The notes below the pieces were generated by a model, which saw nothing but the letters and a program-made list of their open reading frames with translations, was not told the origin of the DNA and made no database searches. DNA of 64,000 nucleotides from positions 1 to 64,000 of the forward strand of contig CALWSC010000077.1 in NCBI GenBank assembly GCA_944384105.1, in the 5' to 3' direction. Made by a program: the position numbers and the translations under genes. This document shows, one piece after another, positions 31,852 to 40,428 of the stretch (its first letter is position 1; each line of letters opens with the position of its first letter). The stretch is from an uncultured Lachnospiraceae bacterium (GTDB lineage Bacteria; Bacillota; Clostridia; Lachnospirales; Lachnospiraceae).

Positions 31852-33095
31852 AGCTCCGCAAAATCCATCTCTTCCTCGTCAAACGTAATTTCCACGCAGT
31901 AGTTTTTCTCTTCCCATAATTCTTCCGGAAGATAGATCACAATCGTGTGTACGCCTTCGCAGCTATACGCATTTATCGCCTCAAGGGTTTCCCCTGTGCG
32001 CAGGATGCTGGCTCCGGCGGCATGATTGTTTATATTTGGAAGCTCAATGCGCTCCTTTGCCTTCATCATATGGACATAGAGCTTATGCGGCTTCCAGGTC
32101 AGCTCTGCCCAGTCGAGTTCATACGGATAATACGGCATACACTGTGTGCCGAAGATTCCCTCTTCGTTTTCCCTGACGTACGTTCCCACCCGGTCGAGAA
32201 CTGCGAGGCACCCCTCCGGAACGGCTCCTGTTCCGTCCGGTCCTATATTCAGCAGATAATTGCCGCCGCGGCTTACGACTTTTAAGAGCAGGCGGATCAC
32301 TTCATCCGGATTCTTCCAGTTATGATCCGTCTTTTTATATCCCCAGGTGTCATTTAATGTTGCCGGAAGTTCCCAGTCGCCTTCATAGGGAAGCCGCGGC
32401 AGAAAATTATCGCCCGTTGTCATATACTCGCCGAGCTCATTTCCGATTCTGCCGCTCACGATACAGTCGGGCTGAATAGATTTTACAAGATCTAAAAGTT
32501 CCTGGCTCTGCTCCTTCGTCGTCTCCAGCGGGGTATCAAACCACACAAGCGCAATCTTGCCGTAATTCGTCAAAATCTCACGAAGCTGCGGCTTTACCTT
32601 ATGATCCAGATAGTACTGATAATCCTTGCCGCTGTTGTCTCGCCCTGCGGCAAGCCCGTTCGGATCGTGCCAGTCCTGCGCCTGAGAATAATATAATCCC
32701 AGCCGCATCCCATACTTTTCGCATGCAGCCTGCAGCTCCTTTAAAATATCCCGGCCGCAAGGCGTCGCTTTTACAACATTGTAATCGCTTGCCTGAGAAT
32801 CATACATCGCAAACCCTTCATGATGCTTGGAGGTAAATACGATATACTTCATGCCCCATTCCTTTGCCCGCTTTACAATCGCGTCCGCGTCGAAATCCAC
32901 CGGATTGAACTGCTTTGCCAGCTTTTCATACTCACACGGCGGAATCTGGAGCGTATCCATAATCCACTCCGCGACGCCGCGCGCCTTTACTCCCTGATAC
33001 TCTCCGCCGAGCAGAGCGTACAGACCCCAGTGAATGAACAGTCCAAACTTTGCGTCCTTAAACCACTGCTGCTTTGTATCCTTGATCTTCTTCAT
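31842..33095 (-). CDS. GH29 alpha-L-fucosidase, cytoplasmic
   Basis: The 417-residue enzyme matches family GH29: WFKDAKFGLFIHWG near the N terminus, YIVFTSKHHEGFAMYDS, RLGLYYSQAQDWHDP, the nucleophile Asp in LVWFDTP and NYLLNIGPDGTG. There is no signal peptide, so it probably acts on imported oligosaccharides and releases L-fucose in the cytoplasm. A short beta-domain follows the barrel (residues about 345-417). Released fucose could feed the aldolase/BMC pathway, though fucose isomerase and kinase are not in the window. Confidence 0.93.
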   Translation of the reverse strand: MKKIKDTKQQWFKDAKFGLFIHWGLYALLGGEYQGVKARGVAEWIMDTLQIPPCEYEKLAKQFNPVDFDADAIVKRAKEWGMKYIVFTSKHHEGFAMYDSQASDYNVVKATPCGRDILKELQAACEKYGMRLGLYYSQAQDWHDPNGLAAGRDNSGKDYQYYLDHKVKPQLREILTNYGKIALVWFDTPLETTKEQSQELLDLVKSIQPDCIVSGRIGNELGEYMTTGDNFLPRLPYEGDWELPATLNDTWGYKKTDHNWKNPDEVIRLLLKVVSRGGNYLLNIGPDGTGAVPEGCLAVLDRVGTYVRENEEGIFGTQCMPYYPYELDWAELTWKPHKLYVHMMKAKERIELPNINNHAAGASILRTGETLEAINAYSCEGVHTIVIYLPEELWEEKNYCVEITFDEEEMDFAELMG

Positions 33096-33110
33096 GATCT
33101 TTGCCTCCCG

Positions 33111-34091
33111 TCACGCCTGAAATCCGATATCTTCCAGAAAATATGCGTTGCTGTTTGCGTATCTGCCCTCTCTGTCGCGAAGCTCCACGCGGATATACTT
33201 CTCATTTCCGTCAAGCTGAAATCTCGCCTCAGTAATGCTTTCTCCCGGCATTGCAATCTTGCGGTAGCATCTCGTAGCATCCATCATCGCGTAAATTTTC
33301 TCAACCTCGCCGGTCTTTATCACAAGCTCTCGTCCCTCGATGTAGAGTTCTTTAATCTCCGGACCCATGGAACTGTAAAACTCGCCTTTTTTGAGTGCTT
33401 CGATCACTGCAGCGTGACTCAACTCCTTTGCCTTGATCATCACGAAGCCGCCAAAAGAATCCGACAGCGCATCGTCCAGATCATAGCAATTATGATTGTC
33501 ATCTGTTGCAAGACACCACAGGCGGTTTCCCAGACGAAGCATTTCGTCATAGGACTGCGGATTGTATCCATAAAGACCGTCGTGCTCACAGCCGTGATTA
33601 TAAATCTCCATCGCAAACAGCCCCTTTAACCCCTTATAGTCGTCATAATTCTGCATCGACCAGTACGGGTGATTGTAGCACACGAGGAATCCCATCTCCT
33701 GCATTCTGCGGAAATACTCGTTCATGTACGCAAAATCCCCATACCTGCGCTCCGGGCAGATCCCTTTCTCCTTCTCCTCTCTCTTATACTCCGGCATGGA
33801 ATCGAACAGGTTAATATGATATGTATGATCCTCCGGGCGCAGGCGCTCGGAGCTCACTTCATTAATATCCACCTCCACAGCCGGAATCGTGATAAAATCC
33901 TCATCATCCAGATCCTGATGATTACGGTAAATTCTGTGATCCGTAATCGCAAGAATCTGGTAGCCGCGGCTCTTATACGCCTCCTTATCCTGCTCAGGCG
34001 TCAGCCTTCCGTCCGATATTGTCGTGTGGCTGTGCAGGTTCGCCTTGTAGAATCTGCCCTCAGGGGGCAGAAGATAAATTCTCTGTTCCAT
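33111..34091 (-). CDS. CehA/McbA-like PHP-domain metallohydrolase (copy 2)
   Basis: The 326-residue protein carries PHP metal motifs: NLHSHTTISDGRLTP, AITDHRIY, AVEVDINE, YNHPYWSM, EIYNHGCEHDGLYG and ATDDNHN. The last 75 residues form a beta-rich domain (SSMGPEIKELYIEG onward). It is paralogous to 35560-36543, with the same length and domain order. It overlaps the transporter stop by one base. A phosphodiesterase or phosphatase acting on a modified glycan is plausible; the substrate is unknown. Confidence 0.82.
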   Translation of the reverse strand: MEQRIYLLPPEGRFYKANLHSHTTISDGRLTPEQDKEAYKSRGYQILAITDHRIYRNHQDLDDEDFITIPAVEVDINEVSSERLRPEDHTYHINLFDSMPEYKREEKEKGICPERRYGDFAYMNEYFRRMQEMGFLVCYNHPYWSMQNYDDYKGLKGLFAMEIYNHGCEHDGLYGYNPQSYDEMLRLGNRLWCLATDDNHNCYDLDDALSDSFGGFVMIKAKELSHAAVIEALKKGEFYSSMGPEIKELYIEGRELVIKTGEVEKIYAMMDATRCYRKIAMPGESITEARFQLDGNEKYIRVELRDREGRYANSNAYFLEDIGFQA

Positions 34092-35392
34092 TACGCTTTT
34101 CCTCCCATCTTAGACTGGCTGACTGAGGTTCTGTTCTCCGTGAACCTCTTCCAATAAATTTTTCCAATCATACACGCAGCCATACCGAGCAGCGCTATTC
34201 CAATCCAAATCGTAATCGTCATATCCCACCCCACAATCTCAGAGAGCACTCCGATACCGTAAGTGGAGACTGCGCCTCCCACATATGCGGAGGAATTCAG
34301 TATTCCGGACGCTGTGGAGGACTTGCCGTACGGTGCAAAATAAATCGGCACAACGCTGACAAGCATAGTATTTACCGCCATCATCGCGGTGGTGGCGATC
34401 CCGAACAAGATCAGCGCGGCTACTATCGAGCTGCCCGGAAAGAACCTCAGCAGAAGCAGTGCCGCCGCGCTCACGACAAAGAATGCCGCGCCCGTCATAA
34501 TCTCATTGTTGAACAGCTTATTATTTACAATCGCCGCCAGATACACGCCGCTTAAATTAAAGATCGGGATAACCGTGGTACTGATAATTGAGACTGCGGA
34601 ATCCATCTGAAATACCTCGCGGATATAGGTTGGAATCCATGTTGTGACTCCGTCCTTTAATATGCCCTGGAACATCAGTCCAAAGCACAGAAAAATCATG
34701 CCGGATACCAGAATCAGCCGTTTCATCGAAGCACCCGCAAACGACTTTTCGCTCTGCACAGCAAACGCCTGCTCGGAAATACCGTTCTTCTCCACGTCCC
34801 TTTCAATCCTTCGGATACCGAACACCCAGGCTGCCGAGATCGCAAACAGACACACGGAGGAGAAGAAAAATACAATCCTCCACTCAAACTTCCAGACAAT
34901 CAGAGCTGTTATCGCATACGCCGCAAAAGTTCCGATCGGCACACTTGTGTTGATATTGACGCAGAACTGCTTCTGCCGCTCTGTCGGAACCCAGTTGGAA
35001 AACAGCTTGATGATCGGTGACCAGATCAGCGACTGCAGAAGCCCGTTTACACACCAGATCGCCACCATCTGCCAGATTTGGGAAGTAAATCCCATAAGGA
35101 TATTGCAGATACCGGAGCCCAGAATCCCGGTAAATATCATTTTCTGCGGCTTCAGTTTGTCTCCCAGAAAGCCGCTGAAAAGCTGTCCGAAACCATAGGA
35201 GCAGAAAAATGCGGTTCCGATAAGTCCTGCAGCTCCCTTGTCATATCCCTCTGCCCGGATGATCTCAGTCAGGCTCGCCGAGTAATTCAGTCGTCCCAGA
35301 TAGGTTGAAAAGTATGCGATCCAGCACATCCAGAACAGCATTGTCTGCATATTGCGCGACTGAATTTTTCTTAATGGTACTGTCTTACTCAC
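34091..35392 (-). CDS. MFS transporter, organophosphate:phosphate antiporter (GlpT/UhpT) type
   Basis: The 433-residue, about 12-helix membrane protein matches OPA-type MFS carriers: WIAYFSTYLGRLNYSASL in helix 1, FFCSYGFGQLFSGFLGDKL between helices 2 and 3, and FSNWVPTERQK in the central region. The start is a GTG at 35392 with AAAAGGAG eight bases upstream; the track-like longer start has no ribosome site. Flanked by two PHP hydrolases, it may import a phosphorylated sugar or glycan fragment. Confidence 0.85.
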   Translation of the reverse strand: MSKTVPLRKIQSRNMQTMLFWMCWIAYFSTYLGRLNYSASLTEIIRAEGYDKGAAGLIGTAFFCSYGFGQLFSGFLGDKLKPQKMIFTGILGSGICNILMGFTSQIWQMVAIWCVNGLLQSLIWSPIIKLFSNWVPTERQKQFCVNINTSVPIGTFAAYAITALIVWKFEWRIVFFFSSVCLFAISAAWVFGIRRIERDVEKNGISEQAFAVQSEKSFAGASMKRLILVSGMIFLCFGLMFQGILKDGVTTWIPTYIREVFQMDSAVSIISTTVIPIFNLSGVYLAAIVNNKLFNNEIMTGAAFFVVSAAALLLLRFFPGSSIVAALILFGIATTAMMAVNTMLVSVVPIYFAPYGKSSTASGILNSSAYVGGAVSTYGIGVLSEIVGWDMTITIWIGIALLGMAACMIGKIYWKRFTENRTSVSQSKMGGKA

Positions 35393-35418
35393 TGTTTTTT
35401 CTCCTTTTCCCCTGCTTC

Positions 35419-35532
35419 TTATTGTTTCCCCCAAAAGTCCAGATCCGCTTTCGCGCTCAGCGCTCTCTCATATCCCGCCGCAAGGATCTCCCCCCGGTAT
35501 TTTGTCAGCACGCGCAGCGTTTCTGAAAACAT
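35419..35532 (-). CDS. Small ORF, 37 residues, between PHP and transporter genes
   Basis: An ATG at 35532 has GAAGGAG six bases upstream and opens a 37-residue frame (MFSETLRVLTKYRGEILAAG then a short charged end, last residues FWGKQ). It is probably a helical cytosolic peptide. It fills the gap between the first PHP gene and the transporter. It may be a real small protein or a remnant of a longer gene; I do not recognise it. Confidence 0.5.
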   Translation of the reverse strand: MFSETLRVLTKYRGEILAAGYERALSAKADLDFWGKQ

Positions 35533-35559
35533 CTGGCGCTCCTTCTCCGGTTCTGCTGT

Positions 35560-36543
35560 TCAGCCGCAAAACCCAGGCAGTGTATCCAGAAAATATGCGT
35601 TGGTATTGGCAAATCGTGCATGGCTGTCTTTTACTGTCACACGGATATAACCCTCGCTGCCAGTAAGCGCGAATTTCGCTTCCGTGAGCGTATCCCCTTC
35701 CCGGGAAACTTCCTTATAACAGTTTTTCCCTCTCATATTAACATAAATTTTCCGCACCGGGCTGGTTTTTATAATTAAATTTCCGTTTTCGATATACAGC
35801 GCCCTGATTTCAGGTCCCATGGAGCTGTAAAAACTGCCCTCCTGCAGGCTTCTGACGATACTGCCATAGGTAAGTTCCTCTGCGCAGATCATCGTAAAGC
35901 CTCCGAAGGAATCGCATAGCGGATGCCCAAAGGGGTAACCGTTATGATTATCATCTGCAGCCAGACAGAAAATCTTCTTTCCCGCCCGGAGCATCTCTTC
36001 ATATGCCTGCGGGGTGTACCCGTAGAGTCCGTCCAGTTCACATCCATGATTATAGATCTCCATGGCAAAGAGTCCCTCCAGTGGAAGATATTCGTCTACG
36101 GTATGCATGGACCAGTAGGGATGATTATAGCACGCAATAAATCCCAGCTTTGCCATCTTTTTTATATAGGAATTTACATATGCCGAATCGTGGTTCCAAT
36201 AATCCGCCGCACAGTACTGTGCCTTCCTCTCAGGCATCTCCTCCGGGTTCGTATCATAGAAATTCAGATGATACATTCTGGTGCGGATACGTTCTTTTCC
36301 CGGGCGGATTTCATTCATATCCACCTCCACCCCTGCGAGGGCGACAAATTCGCTGTCGCTCAGTTCCAGATGCTGCACATACTTTTTATGATCCGTGAAG
36401 GCTACTACCTGATAGCCCTGTTCTTTGTACGCTTTCTTTACTTCCTCCGGGGTCAGTCTTCCGTCTGACACTGTGGTGTGGCAGTGCAGATTTGCCTTAT
36501 ACCAGCTTCCTTCGGCCGGAAGCAGATTGATTCTTTTCTCCAT
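35560..36543 (-). CDS. CehA/McbA-like PHP-domain metallohydrolase (copy 1)
   Basis: The 327-residue paralogue of 33111-34091 shares all PHP motifs: NLHCHTTVSDGRLTP, AFTDHKKY, GVEVDMNE, YNHPYWSM, EIYNHGCELDGLYG and AADDNHN, and the same beta-rich tail from SSMGPEIRALYIE. Similarity is high throughout, so the pair arose by duplication within this cluster. Two copies kept in one operon suggest distinct but related substrates. Confidence 0.82.
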   Translation of the reverse strand: MEKRINLLPAEGSWYKANLHCHTTVSDGRLTPEEVKKAYKEQGYQVVAFTDHKKYVQHLELSDSEFVALAGVEVDMNEIRPGKERIRTRMYHLNFYDTNPEEMPERKAQYCAADYWNHDSAYVNSYIKKMAKLGFIACYNHPYWSMHTVDEYLPLEGLFAMEIYNHGCELDGLYGYTPQAYEEMLRAGKKIFCLAADDNHNGYPFGHPLCDSFGGFTMICAEELTYGSIVRSLQEGSFYSSMGPEIRALYIENGNLIIKTSPVRKIYVNMRGKNCYKEVSREGDTLTEAKFALTGSEGYIRVTVKDSHARFANTNAYFLDTLPGFCG

Positions 36544-36615
36544 ATCCCATGCTCCCTGTTCTTCTTTTTTCCATGCGGAAAACGCTGTGAACCGCTTTTC
36601 CGCATACTAATGCAT

Positions 36616-36657
36616 AAAAGGAGGGACGCTCCCAAAGTGCTCTTTGACAACGTCCCT
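36616..36657 (-). terminator. Terminator after the binding-protein gene
   Basis: AGGGACG (36622-36628) pairs with CGTCCCT (36651-36657), with an inner CAAAG/CTTTG stem, then CCTTTT on the minus strand. Read-through may supply the PHP genes at a lower level. Confidence 0.7.
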
Positions 36658-36693
36658 TTGTTTTCAATATCTGTGAAGCAGTTCCGCGGCAGT

Positions 36694-38085
36694 TTATTTT
36701 GCCTCGTCGATCGCATCGTTTGCACGCTTCTGGATCTTCTCCATCGTAGTATCGATATCCTGCTGTCCCTGTAAGTACAGCTGTCCTTCTTCTGTCCAGA
36801 TCTGACCGATTACGGTATCTGCAGTTCCCATGATCTTCTCAGATACATAGTTTCTTTCTGTATCAAACCATCCCTTCATGATGTCATCCGCCGTGATCTT
36901 GTCATGCTCAAAGATCGGAACCAGCTGCTCTTCTACATAGCTCCTCGCCTCTTCCTCAGACAGGTTCATAGCCGGAACACGTCCATGACCTAACAGGTAC
37001 TGATTCTCGCAGAGAACTTTGATCGCCTCAAAAGCAGCCTCTTTATTGGAAGATGTGGACGGAATTGCATAGCAGCTGTTGATAGACAGTGTGGATGGAG
37101 TCTCTCCTTCCGGATACGGCATCGGAAGAATTCCTGCCTCCCAGTCACGCGGATACTTCTCCTGGTCTGCCAGGGTACTTGCTACCCATCCGCCGTTTAC
37201 CCACATAGCGATGTTGCCATTTACAAGGAACTCATTATACGGATGTGTTCCGGATGCCTGGTCTAAGGAAGACGGCTGAACTTTCAGCTCATTGCCCATC
37301 TCATTCATCCACTCAAGGCTCTCCTTGAACGCCGGATCGTCGAAGTTAGCAGAGCCATCCTCTTTGTATCCGGAGATTCCTCTCTGAGTAGCTCCCATAT
37401 AGAATACTGCCGGATCATCTCCAATGTAAGAACCATAAATTCCCTTGTCAGGATCTGTCAGCTGCTGAGCCAGCTCCATATATTTCTCCCAGGTCCAGTC
37501 CTCAGCGGTCGGATACGGGATTCCCGCATCATCAAAGATCTTCTTATTATAATATGTCAGCCAGATATCTCTGTAAGCCGGCATACCGTAAGTCTTTCCG
37601 TCGAACTTTGTCAGGTTCTCGCCGTAAGTAGCCTCCATATCATAGCCAGCCTTCTCTGCCAGCTCGTCCAGAGGCTCCAGAACGCCTGCGTTATTGAACT
37701 CCTCCAGCTGAATCGGGGTTCTGCTGATGATATCAATATCATCCCCTGCCATAAGGCTGACTAATACTTTATCCATCTCACCGGATTTGCTGGTAGGCGT
37801 AATAGACCATTCGATTTCGATTCCGGTCTTCTCCTTGATCAGTTCTACCATTTCCTTTGCCTCTGCGCCTGTAGCAGCGTTGTCCGTGGTAGCCCATTTC
37901 AGCGTCACGCCTGCGTACGGCATATCGCTGTCTGTACCTGCTTCAGCTTTATCGGCGTCACCTGCAGACGCTGTGTTTTCTTCTTTTTTCTCATCTGCAG
38001 AATCGCCGCAGCCCACAGCTCCGATTGCCATCAAAGCTGCAAGCGATAAAGCGAAGCCACGTTTTAAACCATTCTTCATTTTCAT
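36694..38085 (-). CDS. Lipoprotein sugar-binding protein of a CUT1 ABC importer
   Basis: The 463-residue protein starts with a lipoprotein signal (LAALMAIGAVGCG, Cys26 lipidation) and a Glu/Ala/Asp-rich linker, then a family 1 extracellular solute-binding fold (DIISRTPIQLEEFNNAG, YGMPAYRDIWLTYYNK, GNIAMWVNGGW). It should capture an oligosaccharide, possibly an unsaturated glycosaminoglycan fragment given the GH88 gene next door. It has its own promoter with a motif shared by the permease promoter. Partners are the two permeases; no ATPase gene is linked. Confidence 0.92.
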   Translation of the reverse strand: MKMKNGLKRGFALSLAALMAIGAVGCGDSADEKKEENTASAGDADKAEAGTDSDMPYAGVTLKWATTDNAATGAEAKEMVELIKEKTGIEIEWSITPTSKSGEMDKVLVSLMAGDDIDIISRTPIQLEEFNNAGVLEPLDELAEKAGYDMEATYGENLTKFDGKTYGMPAYRDIWLTYYNKKIFDDAGIPYPTAEDWTWEKYMELAQQLTDPDKGIYGSYIGDDPAVFYMGATQRGISGYKEDGSANFDDPAFKESLEWMNEMGNELKVQPSSLDQASGTHPYNEFLVNGNIAMWVNGGWVASTLADQEKYPRDWEAGILPMPYPEGETPSTLSINSCYAIPSTSSNKEAAFEAIKVLCENQYLLGHGRVPAMNLSEEEARSYVEEQLVPIFEHDKITADDIMKGWFDTERNYVSEKIMGTADTVIGQIWTEEGQLYLQGQQDIDTTMEKIQKRANDAIDEAK

Positions 38086-38114
38086 ATCGATATCCTCCTT
38101 GTTAAGATGATTCT

Positions 38115-38150
38115 ATTATAAAATCCTGCTGCGGAAAAGAACATAGGTGG
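38115..38150 (-). promoter_or_regulatory. Promoter and putative regulator site of the binding-protein gene
   Basis: TATAAT (38115-38120) has no good -35 hexamer; CCACCTAT (38143-38150) lies exactly 22 bases upstream of it, overlapping the -35 position. The same motif and spacing occur before the permease gene. The remaining gap to 38335 shows nothing else. Confidence 0.7.
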
Positions 38151-38335
38151 GATTTTGACTTTATATGCAATATTTGTCATTTACACCTTCTGCGAAAGCA
38201 ATTTTACACAGTCTGTCAACAATCCACCATGTGTTCTGCCGCAGAAGCAGATTCTTTTTCGTGAAATCCCATAAGAATCCTGTCATTTTTTGTCAGTTTT
38301 ATAGGAACAATTCCCCTGACCCCTTCTGCCGCAGC

Positions 38336-39511
38336 TTACCAGTAGGTCTCCCAGTCCATGCTGAGCCGTACCAGAGCTTCCATGTAGAAATAGTCTCCCC
38401 AGATACAGCACTCGTCCACCCCGCCGTCGGATACCGTGTTCCATTGGGAGGACTTCGCATAGGTGGAATGCAGAAGAATTCCGTTCGTCTGCGTTCCGTC
38501 TCTGTACAGACAGCGCTCAGTCAGAGCCTTTAACAGGCGGCGCGCACAGCCTCTGTAATACTCCGCTTCCTCCGGTTTCAGATACTTTGCCATCTCAAGC
38601 ATACCGCACGCGGCGATTGCCGCAGAGGATGCGTCTCTCGGCTCATCACTTCCGTCGTCAAAATCGAAATCCCAATACGGGACAAGGTCGGAAGGCAGAT
38701 GATTTAAGAAGCACTCTGTCACTCTGCGGAAGTTCTCAATGTATACGGGATCCTTCAGATACTTATAGCTGATCGCTGATCCGTATACGCCCCAGGACTG
38801 TCCTCTCGCCCATATGGAGCCGTTTCGGTTTCCCTGCGCGGTCACACCCTTTACGGGATCTCCTGTTCTGGGGTCAAAGAAATACGTGTGATACGTGGAT
38901 GCATCGTCACGGATGACATACTTCATGCTGGTGCGGATATGGCGAAGTGCATGGCTTTTGTACTTGTCGTCCCCGGTCACCTCGCTTGCCCAGAACAGCA
39001 GCGGCATATTCAGCAGGCAGTCAATGATCAGGCGATAATTGTCCGGATCTCCCACCTGCCCCCAGGCCTGGAAGAACTCGCCTTTCTCATGAAACCTTCC
39101 AAGCAGGTTATCAGCCGCCATCAACGCCGCTTCTTTCCCCGTCTCGTCTCCTGTCAGCTTGTACGCCGCCACGCAGGACGGGGAGTACAGAAATCCCATG
39201 TCATGATGGTCTACTACCACGCGCTTAATCATGCGTTCCTTAAAGTCCTTCACCTGATGCAGCGCCGCCTCCTTGAACGCATTGTCCTTCGTCAGCTCAT
39301 ACGACAGCCAGATTTCCCCGGTCCAGAAACCGTTTGTCCAGTCATCGTTCGCCGTCTTCGGATAGAAGTTATCCACGCTCGCCGCTGCCGGAAAGCAGTC
39401 GTAGAATTCGGGCAGCTGGCGTCTTACCTGCTCAGCCGCATGATTAAGTGCCCGGCAGATTTCTTCATCCGTTATCATCGGATGGGCTGCAAATGTTTCT
39501 CTTGTCTGCAT
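38336..39511 (-). CDS. GH88 unsaturated glucuronyl hydrolase
   Basis: The 391-residue alpha6/alpha6-barrel enzyme matches GH88: NDDWTNGFWTGEIWLSYE, the catalytic Asp segments VDHHDMGFLYSPS and RLIIDCLLNMPLLFWAS, GNRNGSIWARGQSWGVYG and WGDYFYMEALVRL. GH88 removes the unsaturated uronic acid left by polysaccharide lyases from glycosaminoglycan disaccharides. No signal peptide, so it is cytoplasmic. AAAGGAGG precedes the ATG, directly after the terminator T-run behind the permease genes. Confidence 0.92.
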   Translation of the reverse strand: MQTRETFAAHPMITDEEICRALNHAAEQVRRQLPEFYDCFPAAASVDNFYPKTANDDWTNGFWTGEIWLSYELTKDNAFKEAALHQVKDFKERMIKRVVVDHHDMGFLYSPSCVAAYKLTGDETGKEAALMAADNLLGRFHEKGEFFQAWGQVGDPDNYRLIIDCLLNMPLLFWASEVTGDDKYKSHALRHIRTSMKYVIRDDASTYHTYFFDPRTGDPVKGVTAQGNRNGSIWARGQSWGVYGSAISYKYLKDPVYIENFRRVTECFLNHLPSDLVPYWDFDFDDGSDEPRDASSAAIAACGMLEMAKYLKPEEAEYYRGCARRLLKALTERCLYRDGTQTNGILLHSTYAKSSQWNTVSDGGVDECCIWGDYFYMEALVRLSMDWETYW

Positions 39512-39528
39512 ATATTGTCTCCTCCTTT

Positions 39529-39571
39529 AAAAAAATCCGGTATCCGGCAGACACCCGCCGCCGAATACCGG
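39529..39571 (-). terminator. Intercistronic terminator/attenuator before GH88
   Basis: CCGGTATCCGGC (39537-39548) pairs imperfectly with GCCGAATACCGG (39560-39571), then seven T on the minus strand. It should lower GH88 expression relative to the permeases. Confidence 0.8.
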
Positions 39572-39581
39572 AAAATAAAAA

Positions 39582-40415
39582 TCAGCCTTTTACACCGCTG
39601 GATGCAACTCCCTCGATAAAGAATCTCTGGCAGAACAGGAATGCTACCATAATCGGAATTAAAACGATCGTAGCCGCCGCCATCTGTGCTCCGTAGTCCT
39701 GAGTCAGACCTGATGAGAACAGCTTGATACCTACAGAAAGCATCTGCTTGTCCATGGTGGAGATATACAGATACGGACCCGTATAATCATTCCAGGACCA
39801 TGTAAAGGAAAACAGAGCCATCGTCGCAATAGACGGTTTTGCCAGCGGGAATACAATTCTCCAGAATATACGCATATGGCTGCATCCGTCAATCTTTGCC
39901 GCCTCGCTGATGGAATCCGGAATGGAGATAAAGGACTGCCTGAGCAGGAATACAAAGTATACGTCCACACAGCTCGGCAGGATCAGCGCCCACATGGAAT
40001 CCAGAATATGCAGGTTCTTGAAGATAATGTATCTCGGAAGAATCATGATGTCGCTCGGGATCATCATGGCTGAAAGCAGTACCAGAAAGATTACATCTTT
40101 TCCTTTAAAATTGATCTTCGCAAATCCGTACGCCGTAAAGCTTACGAAAAAGATCTTAATCAGAATAGTAAGGCCGGTCATCACAATCGTATTTACATAC
40201 CATTTCTGAAAGTTGTATACTCCGTTCGTGAACAGGCCGATAAAGTTCTTTACGGTCGGGCTTTCCGGAATCAAATGCCACGGAAACCTCATTACTTCGC
40301 CGCTTACCTTGAATGAGGAAGACAGCATGAAGATGAACGGTGCGACAAAACAAAAGCCAACCAGAATCATGATAATGGTAAGAACCCATTTCAGTGCTTT
40401 ATCTTTTTTCGTCAT
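39582..40415 (-). CDS. CUT1 ABC sugar permease, MalG/UgpE type
   Basis: The 277-residue, six-helix permease has the EAA motif (SISEAAKIDGCSHMRIFWRIVFPLAKP, cited by its core EAAKIDGCS) near residue 190 that docks the ATPase. It pairs with the permease upstream and the lipoprotein at 36694-38085. No ATP-binding subunit is encoded in the window, so a shared MsmX/UgpC-type ATPase is likely. Confidence 0.93.
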   Translation of the reverse strand: MTKKDKALKWVLTIIMILVGFCFVAPFIFMLSSSFKVSGEVMRFPWHLIPESPTVKNFIGLFTNGVYNFQKWYVNTIVMTGLTILIKIFFVSFTAYGFAKINFKGKDVIFLVLLSAMMIPSDIMILPRYIIFKNLHILDSMWALILPSCVDVYFVFLLRQSFISIPDSISEAAKIDGCSHMRIFWRIVFPLAKPSIATMALFSFTWSWNDYTGPYLYISTMDKQMLSVGIKLFSSGLTQDYGAQMAAATIVLIPIMVAFLFCQRFFIEGVASSGVKG

Positions 40416-40428
40416 TTCCGTCCCCTCC

